Counted from the first letter of the stretch, positions 35,623 to 45,179 are shown. The stretch is 64,000 nucleotides of DNA from Thermoanaerobacterium saccharolyticum (GCF_000747665.1 NZ_BBKT01000032.1:1-64000), one strand, 5' to 3'. The notes: generated by a model from the sequence alone, not told the origin. Made by a program: numbers and translations.

Positions 35623-36345
35623 CTATAGAACATCAAGCTCAATTAGTTCTTCTTTACTGTATTCCATAAGCAAATTTATCACTAATACAGTCAAAAGACC
35701 TTCACTTATTGCTAATGGCACTTGTGTAATTGCAAATATTCCCATGAATTTCAAAAACGAAACTGTAAATCCGCCTTTTTCAGCAGGGAATGCAATAGCA
35801 AGTTGAAAAGAAGTTGTCACATAAGTTAGTAAATCTCCTAAAAAAGCGGATAAAAATACAGCTAACCAATTTGGGCCTCCAACTTTTTTTATTCCTTTGA
35901 ATATTGCATATGATGCTATAGGCCCTACAATCGCCATAGAAAATGTATTAGCTCCTAAAGTTGTTATACCTCCATGAGCTAATAATAATGCTTGAAATAG
36001 TAAAATGATAAGTCCTAAAATGCTCATTGTAAACGGGCCAAACAATATGGCACCAAGTCCCACTCCCGTAGGATGAGAACAGCTTCCCGTAACAGACGGT
36101 ATTTTTAGCGCTGAAAGCACAAATGCAAAAGCTCCAGCAAAACCCAAAAGCATTTTAAGTTTAGGATTTTCTTTTAACTTTTTACCTATTGTCATTGCTC
36201 CTGCAATTATAAATGGTAATGCAGCTAAATCCCATATTATGCACCACTTAAGCGGAAGAAAGCCTTCCATTATATGCATAGAATATGATATCTCAGGTGT
36301 AAGTAAAAACAACATAAACATAGTTATCAATTCAATCTTTTTCAC
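35623..36345 (-). CDS. cbiM: Cobalt ECF transporter substrate-specific subunit CbiM
   Basis: About 240 residues. The cobalt-binding N-terminal MHIMEGFLP motif follows a signal-like segment ([17 protein letters not shown]), as in cleaved CbiM proteins, and [14 protein letters not shown] is conserved. After processing, the new N terminus beginning Met-His would chelate Co2+. GTG at 36345 is favoured by GGGAGTG; a start at 36354 is possible. The gene is first in cbiMNQO and directly under a cobalamin riboswitch. Confidence 0.93.
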   Translation of the reverse strand: MKKIELITMFMLFLLTPEISYSMHIMEGFLPLKWCIIWDLAALPFIIAGAMTIGKKLKENPKLKMLLGFAGAFAFVLSALKIPSVTGSCSHPTGVGLGAILFGPFTMSILGLIILLFQALLLAHGGITTLGANTFSMAIVGPIASYAIFKGIKKVGGPNWLAVFLSAFLGDLLTYVTTSFQLAIAFPAEKGGFTVSFLKFMGIFAITQVPLAISEGLLTVLVINLLMEYSKEELIELDVL

Positions 36346-36370
36346 AAAAATCACTCCCGTTTAAACAAAA

Positions 36371-36410
36371 TAATAAACCCTCCTAACCTACTTAAGTCGT
36401 TAAGAGGGTA
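36371..36410 (-). terminator. Attenuator terminator between cobalamin riboswitch and cbiM
   Basis: On the minus strand CCCTCTTAAC pairs with GTTAGGAGGG (one U-G pair) around an 11-base loop, followed by TTTATTATTTT. It lies between the riboswitch and the cbiM ribosome-binding site, so cobalamin binding should control transcription. Confidence 0.8.
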
Positions 36411-36464
36411 TAAAAACACTTATATCACCACCTCCTCTATCGACCGTAGAGCAAGTTCATAACA

Positions 36465-36632
36465 ATACAGGCAGGTCTCCTGACTCAGCTTCATCGCCCT
36501 TTACGCCTTCCCATCCATAATTACGTAAGACAGTGGCATAATGTAAAGAGCTCATCATTACAGTGGCGGGACCGTGCAGGATTTACACCTGCTTCCCTTT
36601 TAACTCAATTGATAAAATTGAGCACCTGTATT
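36465..36632 (-). promoter_or_regulatory. Cobalamin riboswitch of cbiMNQO
   Basis: The minus strand contains the conserved B12 blocks: ACAGGTGCTCAA start, TTAAAAGGGAAGCAGGTG, AAATCCTGCACGGTCCCGCC (the B12 box lead), ACTGTAAT, GCCACTG, GGGAAGGCG and GGCGATGAAGCTGAGTCAGG followed by AGACCTGCCTGTAT closing the outer stem. This is near consensus. It should switch off cobalt uptake when adenosylcobalamin is high. The remaining bases of this 378-base gap hold the attenuator. Confidence 0.96.
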
Positions 36633-36723
36633 TCTTTCATTAAATTTCCAAATGAATTGTAACATTTTGAGAATATATTGTTAATAGTCTTAATTTTTTA
36701 AAAATCTGTATAAAACCATAATT

Positions 36724-37467
36724 TCAAGCATCATTAATTAACTCTCTCATCAGATTATCAAAATTATCTACTATTGTTGGATAATTAATAGTTGGTCTTT
36801 TTATTAATATTGTGCAAATTCCTAATCTTGAAGCAGCTTCGAGCTTCTCTACGACACCACCTGTTATTCCACTTTCTTTCGTTACAATAACTTCTGCCTC
36901 TTTTTCTTTAAACATAATATAATTCAGTTCAGTGCTAAAAGGACCTTCCATAGCTATTATATCTTTTGAAGCAAGCCCTAATTCCTCGCATTTTCTCAAT
37001 ACATTGCTTGATGGCAGTACTCTTGCAGTGACTTTTTTCCCAACTTCCCAAAGAGGTTTAAATCTTTCTAAGTTTTTACTTCCTATTGTTAAAAAGATAT
37101 TATCAAATTCTTTGCACTTTTCAACCGCTTCATCAAAATCTGCTGCTAATATAGCATTTCTAAAATCAGCACTTTGTCTCTCATACCTTATATATTTTAT
37201 GCTCGCCTTTAAACTCGCATTTATTGCATTAATACTTGCTTCCTTTGCAAAAGGATGTGTTGCATCAATTATGATATTTACTTTATTTTTGTTGATAAAA
37301 TCAATCATACCAATTTCGTCAAGGGCACCACTAAACACTTTAATTTCTTTGCCAAATAAACTTGCTCCATAATTGGTAACAGTACTTGCTATAACCTCGA
37401 AGCCATTATGTTTTAGTTTTTCAGCTACTTCTTTCCCGTCTTTAGTACCTGATAATACCAGTATCAT
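36724..37467 (-). CDS. cbiJ: Precorrin-6A (cobalt-precorrin-6A) reductase
   Basis: The 247-residue protein has the CbiJ/CobK pattern: MILVLSGTKDGKEVAEKL, IIDATHPFAKEASINAINA, FLTIGSKNLERF, RVLPSSNVLRKCEELGL and VTKESGITGGVVEKLEAA. It reduces cobalt-precorrin-6A with NADPH. It overlaps cbiH by 4 bases and is the last gene of the corrin-ring operon; the cobalamin riboswitch of cbiM lies beyond its end. Confidence 0.93.
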   Translation of the reverse strand: MILVLSGTKDGKEVAEKLKHNGFEVIASTVTNYGASLFGKEIKVFSGALDEIGMIDFINKNKVNIIIDATHPFAKEASINAINASLKASIKYIRYERQSADFRNAILAADFDEAVEKCKEFDNIFLTIGSKNLERFKPLWEVGKKVTARVLPSSNVLRKCEELGLASKDIIAMEGPFSTELNYIMFKEKEAEVIVTKESGITGGVVEKLEAASRLGICTILIKRPTINYPTIVDNFDNLMRELINDA

Positions 37468-38195
37468 AATATATATCCCCTCGGAGATATCATTTTGCCA
37501 TCTCTAATATATGTACTTTCATTGCCAACAATAACAATTGTCTGCATGTCAATTTCGCAATTACTCATTTCATCCAGTGTAGTAATTATTATTTTCTGGT
37601 TTTCTCGAGATGCATTTTTAATTATTCCTACAGGAACATTTCCTCTTTTATATTTCATTATGATTTTTTGTGCATTATAAAAATTTTCTGTCCTTTCCTT
37701 ACTTTTAGGATTAAAAATAGCAATTAAAAAATCAGCCTTAGAAGCTAATTCTAACCTTTTTTCTATGACTTGCCAAGGCACCAAATGATCAGATAAACTT
37801 ATGACAGCAAAATCTTGCATCAAAGGTGCACCAAGCAATGCTGAAGCAGCATTTAAAGAACTGACGCCAGGTATAACCTCAATTTGCAAATCTACTTTTT
37901 CTTTCAATGCAACTTCATAAACAGGACCTGCCATACCATATATACCTGCATCACCACTTGATATGACGCAAACATTATTTCCATCTAAAGCCAACTGAAT
38001 AGCTGTCTTTGCTCTTTCGATCTCTTTCCGCATACCCATAGAAACAATTTTTTTGTCCTTAATTAATTCTTTAATAAGTTTTATATAAGTAGCATACCCT
38101 ATAACAACATCACAATCTTTCAATGCATTATAAGCTTTTAATGTCATATCATAAATACTACCGGGTCCTATTCCAACTATTTTAATCCATCCCAT
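37464..38195 (-). CDS. cbiH: Cobalt-precorrin-3B C17-methyltransferase
   Basis: The 243-residue SAM-dependent tetrapyrrole methylase has the family N terminus IKIVGIGPGSIYDMTLKAYNAL, ISSGDAGIYGMAGPVYEV and IEVIPGVSSLNAASALLGAPL. It catalyses ring contraction with C17 methylation. The VIGYATYIKLI segment is typical of CbiH/CobJ. The gene overlaps cbiG and cbiJ by 19 and 4 bases. Confidence 0.94.
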   Translation of the reverse strand: MGWIKIVGIGPGSIYDMTLKAYNALKDCDVVIGYATYIKLIKELIKDKKIVSMGMRKEIERAKTAIQLALDGNNVCVISSGDAGIYGMAGPVYEVALKEKVDLQIEVIPGVSSLNAASALLGAPLMQDFAVISLSDHLVPWQVIEKRLELASKADFLIAIFNPKSKERTENFYNAQKIIMKYKRGNVPVGIIKNASRENQKIIITTLDEMSNCEIDMQTIVIVGNESTYIRDGKMISPRGYIL

Positions 38196-39217
38196 GCAAT
38201 CCCTTCTTTCCTGTATATAGCAAGCGTCATGCCATTCTTTTTAAGATACGAAATCTCTTTTCCTTTGTTGCTGGCCAAATACGCAGATGGTCTTGCAACG
38301 CTTCCGACTCCTACAGTATGAAATACAAAATCAGATATAGGAAATTTATCCTCAACTGTTCGCAAGTCATCTTCTGTGTACAGCAAGAGAGGTACATCCA
38401 AAAACTTTGCTAATCTTTGTATCCCCTCTTCATCCTTTTTTATATCGATAGTAGCCATCAAACATATACTTCTTAAACTATAAGACATATTTTCAAAAGT
38501 CTCATTTACAAAAGCAAACAAATCGTTAAAAGAAACACCTTTCTTGCAGCCTATTCCTATTACAATATTTTTTGGTCTCAAAACGACGTATGGCTTCTCA
38601 TCAATATTTTTAACTATTCTATTGGTCACATAAACAATCGCATCAGCCTTATCATCAAGGTTCTTTTTTATATATTCGTCAAATAATGTTATAATTCCTA
38701 AATCATCATCTATTATAAAACGCACGTTTTCTCTGTTTACTAATGCTGCACTAACTTTTTTCAAATCACCAGCATTTTCGAGGTATAATCCATAATTTTT
38801 TGCAATAACATCTAAAGATATTATACCTTCCAAATCTGTAGCTGTTGTTATAATTGGCTGAGCACCTATTATGGAAGATATATTGATCGCAAGTCTATTT
38901 GCACCACCTATATGCCCAGATAAAAGACTTATAGCGTATTTTCCCTTTTCATCGACTACAACAACTGCAGGATCCGTAAATTTATCATTAATAACTCCTG
39001 CAATCGATCTAACTACAATTCCGGTGGCCATTATAAATACAATACCACTATATTTACGAAAAATATCATGTACAAAATTTATAAAATCACCTTCAATAGC
39101 GTAACTACCATCAAATTTATATTTTTCTTTTACAAACACATCTCCCTCTAATGTTTCATATAACTTTTTGGCAATAATGGCAGCATTCTTTGTGATAGCA
39201 ACTATTGCTATTTTCAT
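38177..39217 (-). CDS. cbiG: Cobalt-precorrin-5A hydrolase CbiG
   Basis: The 346-residue protein is a full three-part CbiG: N-terminal domain (MKIAIVAITKNAAIIAKKLY), central domain with VFIMATGIVVRSIAGVINDK and LLSGHIGGANRLA, and a C-terminal CobE-like domain (VIGIGCKKGVSFNDLFAFV, TVGVGSVARPSAYLAS). It opens the ring-A lactone and loses acetaldehyde in the anaerobic pathway. Confidence 0.94.
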   Translation of the reverse strand: MKIAIVAITKNAAIIAKKLYETLEGDVFVKEKYKFDGSYAIEGDFINFVHDIFRKYSGIVFIMATGIVVRSIAGVINDKFTDPAVVVVDEKGKYAISLLSGHIGGANRLAINISSIIGAQPIITTATDLEGIISLDVIAKNYGLYLENAGDLKKVSAALVNRENVRFIIDDDLGIITLFDEYIKKNLDDKADAIVYVTNRIVKNIDEKPYVVLRPKNIVIGIGCKKGVSFNDLFAFVNETFENMSYSLRSICLMATIDIKKDEEGIQRLAKFLDVPLLLYTEDDLRTVEDKFPISDFVFHTVGVGSVARPSAYLASNKGKEISYLKKNGMTLAIYRKEGIAWDGLK

Positions 39218-39972
39218 AAGCCATCCTTCTTTCTATAGCTATGTGAAAATTCTTTATCATAAAGCCTTGAGAAAGTTTCTATATTACTGTGTAAAAATTC
39301 TCCGACAAGTATTATAGCAGTACTATCTATACCTTTTGACTTAACTTTATAAGAAATGTCATTAATAGTGCCAGTAACAATCATCTGATCCTCCCAAGTA
39401 GCTTTGTATACAACTGCAACAGGTGTGTCTTCATTATAACCTTTCTTCAATTCTGTAATAACTTTATCAATTTCCTGAACACTTAAAAATATTGCCATGG
39501 TAGCCCCATGACGTGACAAAACCTCTAGTTCCTCATCTTTTGGGACTACTGTCCTTCCACCTATACGCGTTATAATCACTGTTTGAGTTATCTCAGGAAT
39601 TGTCAATTCTTTTTTTAAAACTGACGCTGCCGCCAAAAATGAACTTACTCCAGGAATTACTTCGTAGTTTATGTTTTCCCTCTCAAGTCTCATAATTTGC
39701 TCATGTAAAGCACCGTAAATTGCAGGGTCTCCTGTATGCAATCGTGCTACATCTTTTTTATCTTTATTTGCCTTAATCATTAGATCAATTATTTCATCAA
39801 GATTTAATGTAGAGCTATCGTAAACTTCCACACCTGACTTTGCGTATTTCAGCAGATCCTTGTTTACAAGTGAACCCGCATAAATTACAATATCACATTT
39901 TTGCAATACCTTAATTCCTTTCAATGTAATAAGTTCAGGATCTCCTGGTCCTGCACCAATAAAATAAACCAC
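39214..39972 (-). CDS. cbiF: Cobalt-precorrin-4 C11-methyltransferase
   Basis: The 252-residue tetrapyrrole methylase starts MVYFIGAGPGDPELITLKG, with ARLHTGDPAIYGALHEQI, YEVIPGVSSFLAAASVLKKE and MAIFLSVQEIDKVI, the CbiF/CobM pattern. It methylates C11 using SAM. It overlaps cbiG by 4 bases. Confidence 0.95.
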   Translation of the reverse strand: MVYFIGAGPGDPELITLKGIKVLQKCDIVIYAGSLVNKDLLKYAKSGVEVYDSSTLNLDEIIDLMIKANKDKKDVARLHTGDPAIYGALHEQIMRLERENINYEVIPGVSSFLAAASVLKKELTIPEITQTVIITRIGGRTVVPKDEELEVLSRHGATMAIFLSVQEIDKVITELKKGYNEDTPVAVVYKATWEDQMIVTGTINDISYKVKSKGIDSTAIILVGEFLHSNIETFSRLYDKEFSHSYRKKDGL

Positions 39973-39974
39973 TA

Positions 39975-40649
39975 TTATCTCTCCTTTTTTGCAATAATCA
40001 GGGACATATAATCTATCTTTTTCCCTATGTACTCGTCAAGATTCAATGATATTTGTTCATCATCATGACCACATTTAATAACGAGATATCCTCTAAAATT
40101 TTTTTGTTTTAAGATTTTCACTATTTCATCAAATCGTCTTGAAATTTTCATCAATACCACATTATCAAACATATCAAGCGCTTTTGAAATTTCTAAAATA
40201 TCTCCTGATGGAATAACCGCAAAAGCTTCATCACCCGTCGCAATTGGAATATTTAATCTAGAAGCAACAGCACTAAATGAACTAATTCCAGGGATAGTTT
40301 CCGTCTCATATCCTTCAATCCCATTTAGTATATATACGTATGTACTGTAAATCATAGGGTCTCCTATGGTTATAAAAGCCACATTTTTACCTTCATCAAG
40401 AAATCTCTTGATTCTTTTTATATTTTCATCCCATTTTGCCTTAAGGTTTTCTTTTGTATATATCATCGGAAATTCCAAAAACACCACATCACTTTTTATA
40501 TAAGGTTTCGCAATTTCATAAGCAATACTTCCTTCTCCTTTACTTGTCGGTGCCACAACCACATCAACTTGTCCAAGTATTTCCACAGCTTTTAAGGCAA
40601 TAAAATTTTTATCACCTATTCCAACACCTATTCCGTACAATTTAGCCAT
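39975..40649 (-). CDS. cbiL: Cobalt-precorrin-2 C20-methyltransferase
   Basis: The 224-residue protein starts AKLYGIGVGIGDKNFIALKA, with AFITIGDPMIYSTYVYIL and ETIPGISSFSAVASRLNIPI, typical of CbiL/CobI. It methylates C20 of cobalt-precorrin-2. It sits between cbiT and cbiF with 2-4 base gaps. Confidence 0.94.
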   Translation of the reverse strand: MAKLYGIGVGIGDKNFIALKAVEILGQVDVVVAPTSKGEGSIAYEIAKPYIKSDVVFLEFPMIYTKENLKAKWDENIKRIKRFLDEGKNVAFITIGDPMIYSTYVYILNGIEGYETETIPGISSFSAVASRLNIPIATGDEAFAVIPSGDILEISKALDMFDNVVLMKISRRFDEIVKILKQKNFRGYLVIKCGHDDEQISLNLDEYIGKKIDYMSLIIAKKER

Positions 40650-40653
40650 TCTA

Positions 40654-41235
40654 TCACTCTCTTTTCGCTGATATTATGTACACAGGATTTCGCGAAACCA
40701 TCATCGTTTTTTGTCCAGCCTTTCTTGACACAGAAACATTTACGCATATTGTTTGAACATCATAACATTTTTGTTTGAAATAATGATTAGCATAATAAGC
40801 GGTATCAAGCGTGATCCCGTTTATTACTACTATCCCTTTCTCCTTTAATCTGCTTACAACAATGTCAAATATATGGTGCATTTTATCACCTGTACCTCCA
40901 ATGAATACCCTGTCAGGTGACGGTAAATCAATAAGAACATCAGGAGCTATGCCATTCACCACAACAATGTTATTTACGTTAAATTTTTTAATGTTTTCGC
41001 TTATAAGTCTTATTCCTTCTTTTTCTTTTTCAATAGAATAAACAACACCTTTTTTCGCTGCCAATGCAGCTTCAATAGATACAGAACCTGTACCAGCTCC
41101 TATATCCCATATTGTACTGTCCTCTTTTAGCCTAAGTTTTGATATTGATAAAACTCGTATTTCTTCCTTTGTCATAGGAATATTTCCTCTTACAAAATAT
41201 TCATCAGGAATACCTGATGTCATGTATTGCCACAT
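40654..41235 (-). CDS. cbiT: Cobalt-precorrin-6B C15-methyltransferase (decarboxylating)
   Basis: The 193-residue Rossmann-fold methyltransferase has the SAM motif IWDIGAGTGSVSIEAALAAK, the N-terminal GIPDEYFVRGNIPMTKEEIR and VFIGGTGDKMHHIFDIV. These are CbiT hallmarks. It methylates C15 and decarboxylates the ring-C acetate side chain, together with CbiE, with which it overlaps by 16 bases. Confidence 0.94.
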   Translation of the reverse strand: MWQYMTSGIPDEYFVRGNIPMTKEEIRVLSISKLRLKEDSTIWDIGAGTGSVSIEAALAAKKGVVYSIEKEKEGIRLISENIKKFNVNNIVVVNGIAPDVLIDLPSPDRVFIGGTGDKMHHIFDIVVSRLKEKGIVVINGITLDTAYYANHYFKQKCYDVQTICVNVSVSRKAGQKTMMVSRNPVYIISAKRE

Positions 41236-41831
41236 GTTATCACCACTACATTTAAATCAAATTTTATATCACAGTTTGAAAGTTCTTCTACAGTAAAAGA
41301 ATAAATTTTCTCCATATCATAAGAAAGATTTTCACCAACATATATCTTAATATCTTTAAAATCTTGCTCTTTTAATGATGATGCAATAAATTGTGGTGTA
41401 TGCTTATCATCAGTAAAAACAGCAACTTTCTTCTTTGATTTTAATTTTTTTACTAAGTCATCATCACGCCCATGTAGACTAACAATCGTCAGATCATTCA
41501 TGGTTATTTTGAGTTTTGCACACATATATTGTACTGAACTTATACCAGGTATAATCTCCACTTGATTTTTATCAACATATTTTAAAATCAATTCAGCAAT
41601 TCCATATAATAAAGGCTCACCAGATGCCAAAATGACAATATTACCTTCTTTTTTAAGAATACTGCTATAATCAGTTGAAGCATTTATAATAATCTTTTCA
41701 CATTCGATATCTTCAAATTCTTCAATATGCCTTTTCCCTCCTACCAACACATTCGCTTTTCTTATCTTTTCCAGTGCATAATTGGTAATAAACCTTCTAT
41801 TCCCAGGACCCATTCCTACAATTGTTACCAT
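41220..41831 (-). CDS. cbiE: Cobalt-precorrin-7 C5-methyltransferase
   Basis: The 203-residue protein starts MVTIVGMGPGNRRFITNYAL and has ILASGEPLLYGIAELIL, EIIPGISSVQYMCAKLKI and VSLHGRDDDLV, the CbiE pattern. It methylates C5. In many species CbiE and CbiT are fused (CobL); here they are separate overlapping genes. Confidence 0.94.
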   Translation of the reverse strand: MVTIVGMGPGNRRFITNYALEKIRKANVLVGGKRHIEEFEDIECEKIIINASTDYSSILKKEGNIVILASGEPLLYGIAELILKYVDKNQVEIIPGISSVQYMCAKLKITMNDLTIVSLHGRDDDLVKKLKSKKKVAVFTDDKHTPQFIASSLKEQDFKDIKIYVGENLSYDMEKIYSFTVEELSNCDIKFDLNVVVITCGNT

Positions 41832-42925
41832 TTTATCTTATCACCTGCTTTTGCAATAATACCTCTTTTTAATGAAATAAGATGAACTTCTATGTCTAAT
41901 TTATCGTAAACATATTGTTTACACTTAGCATATATTCGCTCAGCAATAAACTTACTAAAGCATTGTATATTAATACCTGAGCTTTCAACTATATCAAGTG
42001 CTTCTTCCGTGGTATTTGAATCCAAAACTTTATCAACAATATTTCTATCCGCTCCAAAATGTGCAGCATACGCCGCCATTATTTCTGCTCTAGCATCTGC
42101 AACATGACTATGGGTATTAAATATTCCTGCTGATACTTTTATAAGCTTTCCTATGTGGCCAGCCAAAATTATTCCTGTAAAACCGAACTCTACAGCCTTT
42201 TCCAGCATAAAACCTAAAAAGTTCCCATATGAAACTACGATTTTCTCATCAATACCTTCCTTAACAGCATATTCTTTACCGTAGTTCCCCGGAGAAAAAA
42301 CAACTTCCTTGTGTCCTTCGGCAGAAAGAACCGACAATTCTAATTCCAAAGACGATTTATAGGCATCTTCCGACATTGGCTCTACAATCCCTGTTGTACC
42401 AAGTATCGATATACCACCTACGATTCCCAGCCTCGGATTGAAGGTTTTTAATGCAACAGTTTCGCCTCCTGGTACACTTATGGTAATTTTAACGCCTTTT
42501 CCTTTTGGCAATACTTTTCCAACTTCATTCAATATCATAGACATTGGCACAGGATTAATAGCAGGTTTACCAGGGCTTACAGGTAGGCCTGGTTTCGTGA
42601 CCACTCCGACTCCATCTCCTCCATATACTTCTATGCCTTCACTTTCTTTTACCTCTGCCTTTGAATAAATTATAAGTCCATGAGTAACATCTGGGTCGTC
42701 TCCGCCATCTTTCATTATTCCACATTTTACCCAACCATCGCCAGATGTTATATCCAAAACCTCAAGTTTAAGTCTCCATCCTTTGGGAGTATCTATCTCT
42801 ATAGCATCTATTTTTTCTTTTTTAAAAAGCATGTAAGTAGAAGCTTTAGATGCAGCGGCTGCACAAGAACCTGTTGTATATCCGTATTTTAATTTTTTAC
42901 CCCTCTTATATGTAAAATTCTCCAT
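41825..42925 (-). CDS. cbiD: Cobalt-precorrin-5B C1-methyltransferase CbiD
   Basis: About 366 residues. The family N terminus KLKYGYTTGSCAAAASKA, VTKPGLPVSPGKPAINPVP, GILGTTGIVEPMSEDAYK-like ISILGTTGIVEPMSEDA and GHIGKLIKVSAGIFNTHS are present. CbiD is specific to the anaerobic (early cobalt insertion) route. ATG at 42925 is preferred over an upstream TTG because of its spacing from ATAAGG. Confidence 0.95.
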   Translation of the reverse strand: MENFTYKRGKKLKYGYTTGSCAAAASKASTYMLFKKEKIDAIEIDTPKGWRLKLEVLDITSGDGWVKCGIMKDGGDDPDVTHGLIIYSKAEVKESEGIEVYGGDGVGVVTKPGLPVSPGKPAINPVPMSMILNEVGKVLPKGKGVKITISVPGGETVALKTFNPRLGIVGGISILGTTGIVEPMSEDAYKSSLELELSVLSAEGHKEVVFSPGNYGKEYAVKEGIDEKIVVSYGNFLGFMLEKAVEFGFTGIILAGHIGKLIKVSAGIFNTHSHVADARAEIMAAYAAHFGADRNIVDKVLDSNTTEEALDIVESSGINIQCFSKFIAERIYAKCKQYVYDKLDIEVHLISLKRGIIAKAGDKIKW

Positions 42926-42936
42926 ACACAACAACC

Positions 42937-43560
42937 TTATCTATCAATCATATATAGGAGGCTATTTACAATAGCTGTTGCAACAGTTGTTCCTCCTTTT
43001 GCTCCTTCTGTAACAATATAAGGTACATTCAATTTTTTTAATTCTTCTTTTGCTTCCTTAGCTCCTACAAATCCCACTGGAACACCAATAATGACAGATG
43101 GATAAACCATTCCATCTCGCACCAACTCTATAAGCCTAAACAAAGCAGTAGGAGCATTGCCAATTGCAAAGATCTTATTTTTTTCATCTTTTATAGCTAC
43201 TTCAATAGCCGCCATAGATCTTGTAATATTACATTTGCGTGAAAATTCCATGGTTTCTGGAAGATCTATATAACTTTTAACTTTTGAACCTACTTTTTTT
43301 AATGCGTCTTTATTTATTCCTGCTTCCAACATCTTTGTATCACTAACTATATGTAACCCACATTTTAAAGCATCTAAAGTAGACTCTATAGCTTTATCAG
43401 AAAATTTTACTATACTTGAGTAATCATAATCTGCTGTAGCATGAATTACACGCTTAATTATTAAAAGTTCCTTTTCGTTGAATTTAGACTCATCTATATT
43501 TTTACCAATTATTTCAAAACTCCTTTCCTCAATTCGACATGGGTCCTTAATGTAGTTCAT
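42937..43560 (-). CDS. cbiC: Cobalt-precorrin-8 methylmutase CbiC
   Basis: The 207-residue protein matches CbiC/CobH: DPCRIEERSFEIIGKNI, RVIHATADYDYSSIV with the catalytic His, ITRSMAAIEVAI, AIGNAPTALFRLIEL and VGVPVGFVGAKEAKEEL-like VIIGVPVGFVGAKEAKEEL. It moves the C11 methyl to C12, giving cobyrinate. Follows cbiX in the operon. Confidence 0.95.
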   Translation of the reverse strand: MNYIKDPCRIEERSFEIIGKNIDESKFNEKELLIIKRVIHATADYDYSSIVKFSDKAIESTLDALKCGLHIVSDTKMLEAGINKDALKKVGSKVKSYIDLPETMEFSRKCNITRSMAAIEVAIKDEKNKIFAIGNAPTALFRLIELVRDGMVYPSVIIGVPVGFVGAKEAKEELKKLNVPYIVTEGAKGGTTVATAIVNSLLYMIDR

Positions 43561-43580
43561 AATTTCTCTCTCCCAACCAA

Positions 43581-43947
43581 TTACCTTATTTCTTCAATTC
43601 TGTTCAAAAGAATGTCAACAATTCTATCATCATAACCAATTGGTCTTGCAAACTTAATTGAAATAGTTGGATATTTTTCTATTTCTTTTTTTAAGATTGA
43701 AGGTATATCTATTTTTATATGCATTCCCTCAAACAAAAAAAAGTGGAGCTACTATAATATCAAAAATACCTTCTTCTACAAACTGCTTAATAGAAGCAGG
43801 TATATCTGGAAAATCAAATTCCATAAATCCAGCCTTTACGCTTTTATATTTATTTAAACTCTGAATCTTATTTACAACCTCAATTACTACATTTTTTGCT
43901 TCATTTGCTCGACTTCCATGAGCTACTATTAACAAACCTCTGTCCAT
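43581..43947 (-). CDS. cbiX: Sirohydrochlorin cobaltochelatase CbiX, short form (one-base frame break)
   Basis: The frame starts MDRGLLIVAHGSRANEAKN (the chelatase VAHGSR motif) and continues FMEFDFPDIPASIKQFV to VAPLFFV, then stops in a run of eight A (43735-43742). With seven, it reads PLFLFEGMHIKIDIPS to LLNRIEEIR and stops at 43581, giving 121 residues, the size of the single-domain CbiX class. GMH supplies the second conserved metal-binding histidine (EGMHIKIDIP), which lies after the break. It inserts Co2+ into sirohydrochlorin, the entry to the pathway. First gene of the operon. Confidence 0.88.
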
Positions 43948-44118
43948 TATTTAACTTCCTCTCGTATAAAATTTTTAAAAATAAAATTCTATATTATTTT
44001 ATCATATTGGAAAAAATTTCGCATTATTTTTAAGTAATCACTTTTAAATGAGTATAAGTTTTTAAATTTTTTTCATAAAATGTCTTTAAGTTAATACAAA
44101 TCACATATACACAACTAT

Positions 44119-44157
44119 AAAAAGATCCAAGTATACACATTATACATGGATCTTTTT
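44119..44157 (-). terminator. Intrinsic terminator of the hemerythrin gene
   Basis: AAAAAGATCCA and TGGATCTTTTT pair with further inner pairs (16 of 17), 16 bases after the stop. The symmetrical A/T ends may also stop transcription from the other side. Confidence 0.85.
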
Positions 44158-44172
44158 AGATAAGTTTATTAT

Positions 44173-44580
44173 TTACTCAATAGGATGTGCTTTTATGTAT
44201 TCACCGTATTTTTTGTCTACTTTGCTTATATGGTTTATAAGCCAATCGACTAACTTACGGTTTAAAGTGGTTACTATTGATACGCTGACACCATTCTTTT
44301 TAACGTCGTTTTCTATTTCTTGTATGTCACTTATAAATTTCTCGTGAAGCTTTTTATGCTGAGGTAACTCTGGGTATTTGTACTTTTCTAAAAGTTTTTC
44401 CTCATCGCCAAAATGCTTTACTGTGTATTCTCTTAAAAACCCCAGTATCTCATGGACCTTGTCTTGACCTTGCTGTTTCATACACGCATCAAAAACATCG
44501 TTGACCCTATTGAAAAGTTCTTTGTGCTCTTCATCTATCATGTCTATGCCGACAGACAATGACTGCTGCCACTTTATCAT
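44173..44580 (-). CDS. Bacteriohemerythrin
   Basis: The 135-residue four-helix protein has the di-iron ligands of the family: His in MIDEEHKELFNRVND, HFGDEEKLLEKYKYPELPQH, KKLHEKF and the final WLINHISKVDKKY. It binds O2 reversibly and in anaerobes probably stores, senses or detoxifies oxygen. It follows niaR by about 50 bases on the same strand but a separate transcript is possible. Confidence 0.93.
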   Translation of the reverse strand: MIKWQQSLSVGIDMIDEEHKELFNRVNDVFDACMKQQGQDKVHEILGFLREYTVKHFGDEEKLLEKYKYPELPQHKKLHEKFISDIQEIENDVKKNGVSVSIVTTLNRKLVDWLINHISKVDKKYGEYIKAHPIE

Positions 44581-44631
44581 TCAAACTCCTCCTCTCGAAA
44601 ATTCTTGTTACATAATAATTATAATACATAT

Positions 44632-45144
44632 TTATTCGACAAAAAATCCTTTTTCCTTAAGTTTTTTCTCGATTCTATTTAAAACTTCTTTCGAATCAGC
44701 TTCTACAGTATGCAGATGAACGCCTTCTGTCAATGATGACAAAAGGGTTGCTTTAGCATTTTTCACGCTTTCCATAAATCTTTCAACATCATACCGAGAT
44801 GAAATCATCAATAATCCTCTTATTTCGCCATAAAGGGGATGTTCAACAATCACGTCTAAGACTTTTCCGCCGTTATCCACAATAGTATTCAGCTCTTCCT
44901 CAGTCCTATCAAAATAATGTTTGCTTGCAATTACTTTTGTGTATTTGCTTTTATCGCTTGAACCTAAAATATAACCTTGCGGAGTAGATAATATCTTTAT
45001 TCCTTCTGCTCTTAATATGGCTATGTCTTGCACAATTACCTGTCTCGTAACACCCAAAACATCCGCTAGTCTATTGCCTTTAATAGGTCCTTTCTCTGTT
45101 TTTAAAATCTCTATTATCTTATCTCTTCTTTCTGCCGAATTCAT
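44632..45144 (-). CDS. niaR: NiaR niacin-responsive transcriptional repressor
   Basis: The 170-residue protein has an N-terminal HTH_11 domain (RRDKIIEILKTEKGPIKGNR, VTRQVIVQDIAILRAEGIKI) and a C-terminal 3H domain with the conserved histidines (KHYFDRTEEEL, IVEHPLYGEIRG, GVHLHTVEADS). The 3H domain binds nicotinate with a metal. NiaR represses NAD synthesis or niacin uptake genes; none are in this window. Confidence 0.92.
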   Translation of the reverse strand: MNSAERRDKIIEILKTEKGPIKGNRLADVLGVTRQVIVQDIAILRAEGIKILSTPQGYILGSSDKSKYTKVIASKHYFDRTEEELNTIVDNGGKVLDVIVEHPLYGEIRGLLMISSRYDVERFMESVKNAKATLLSSLTEGVHLHTVEADSKEVLNRIEKKLKEKGFFVE

Positions 45145-45179
45145 TCATCAACACCTCTTAAAGATACAAAATTGCACAT

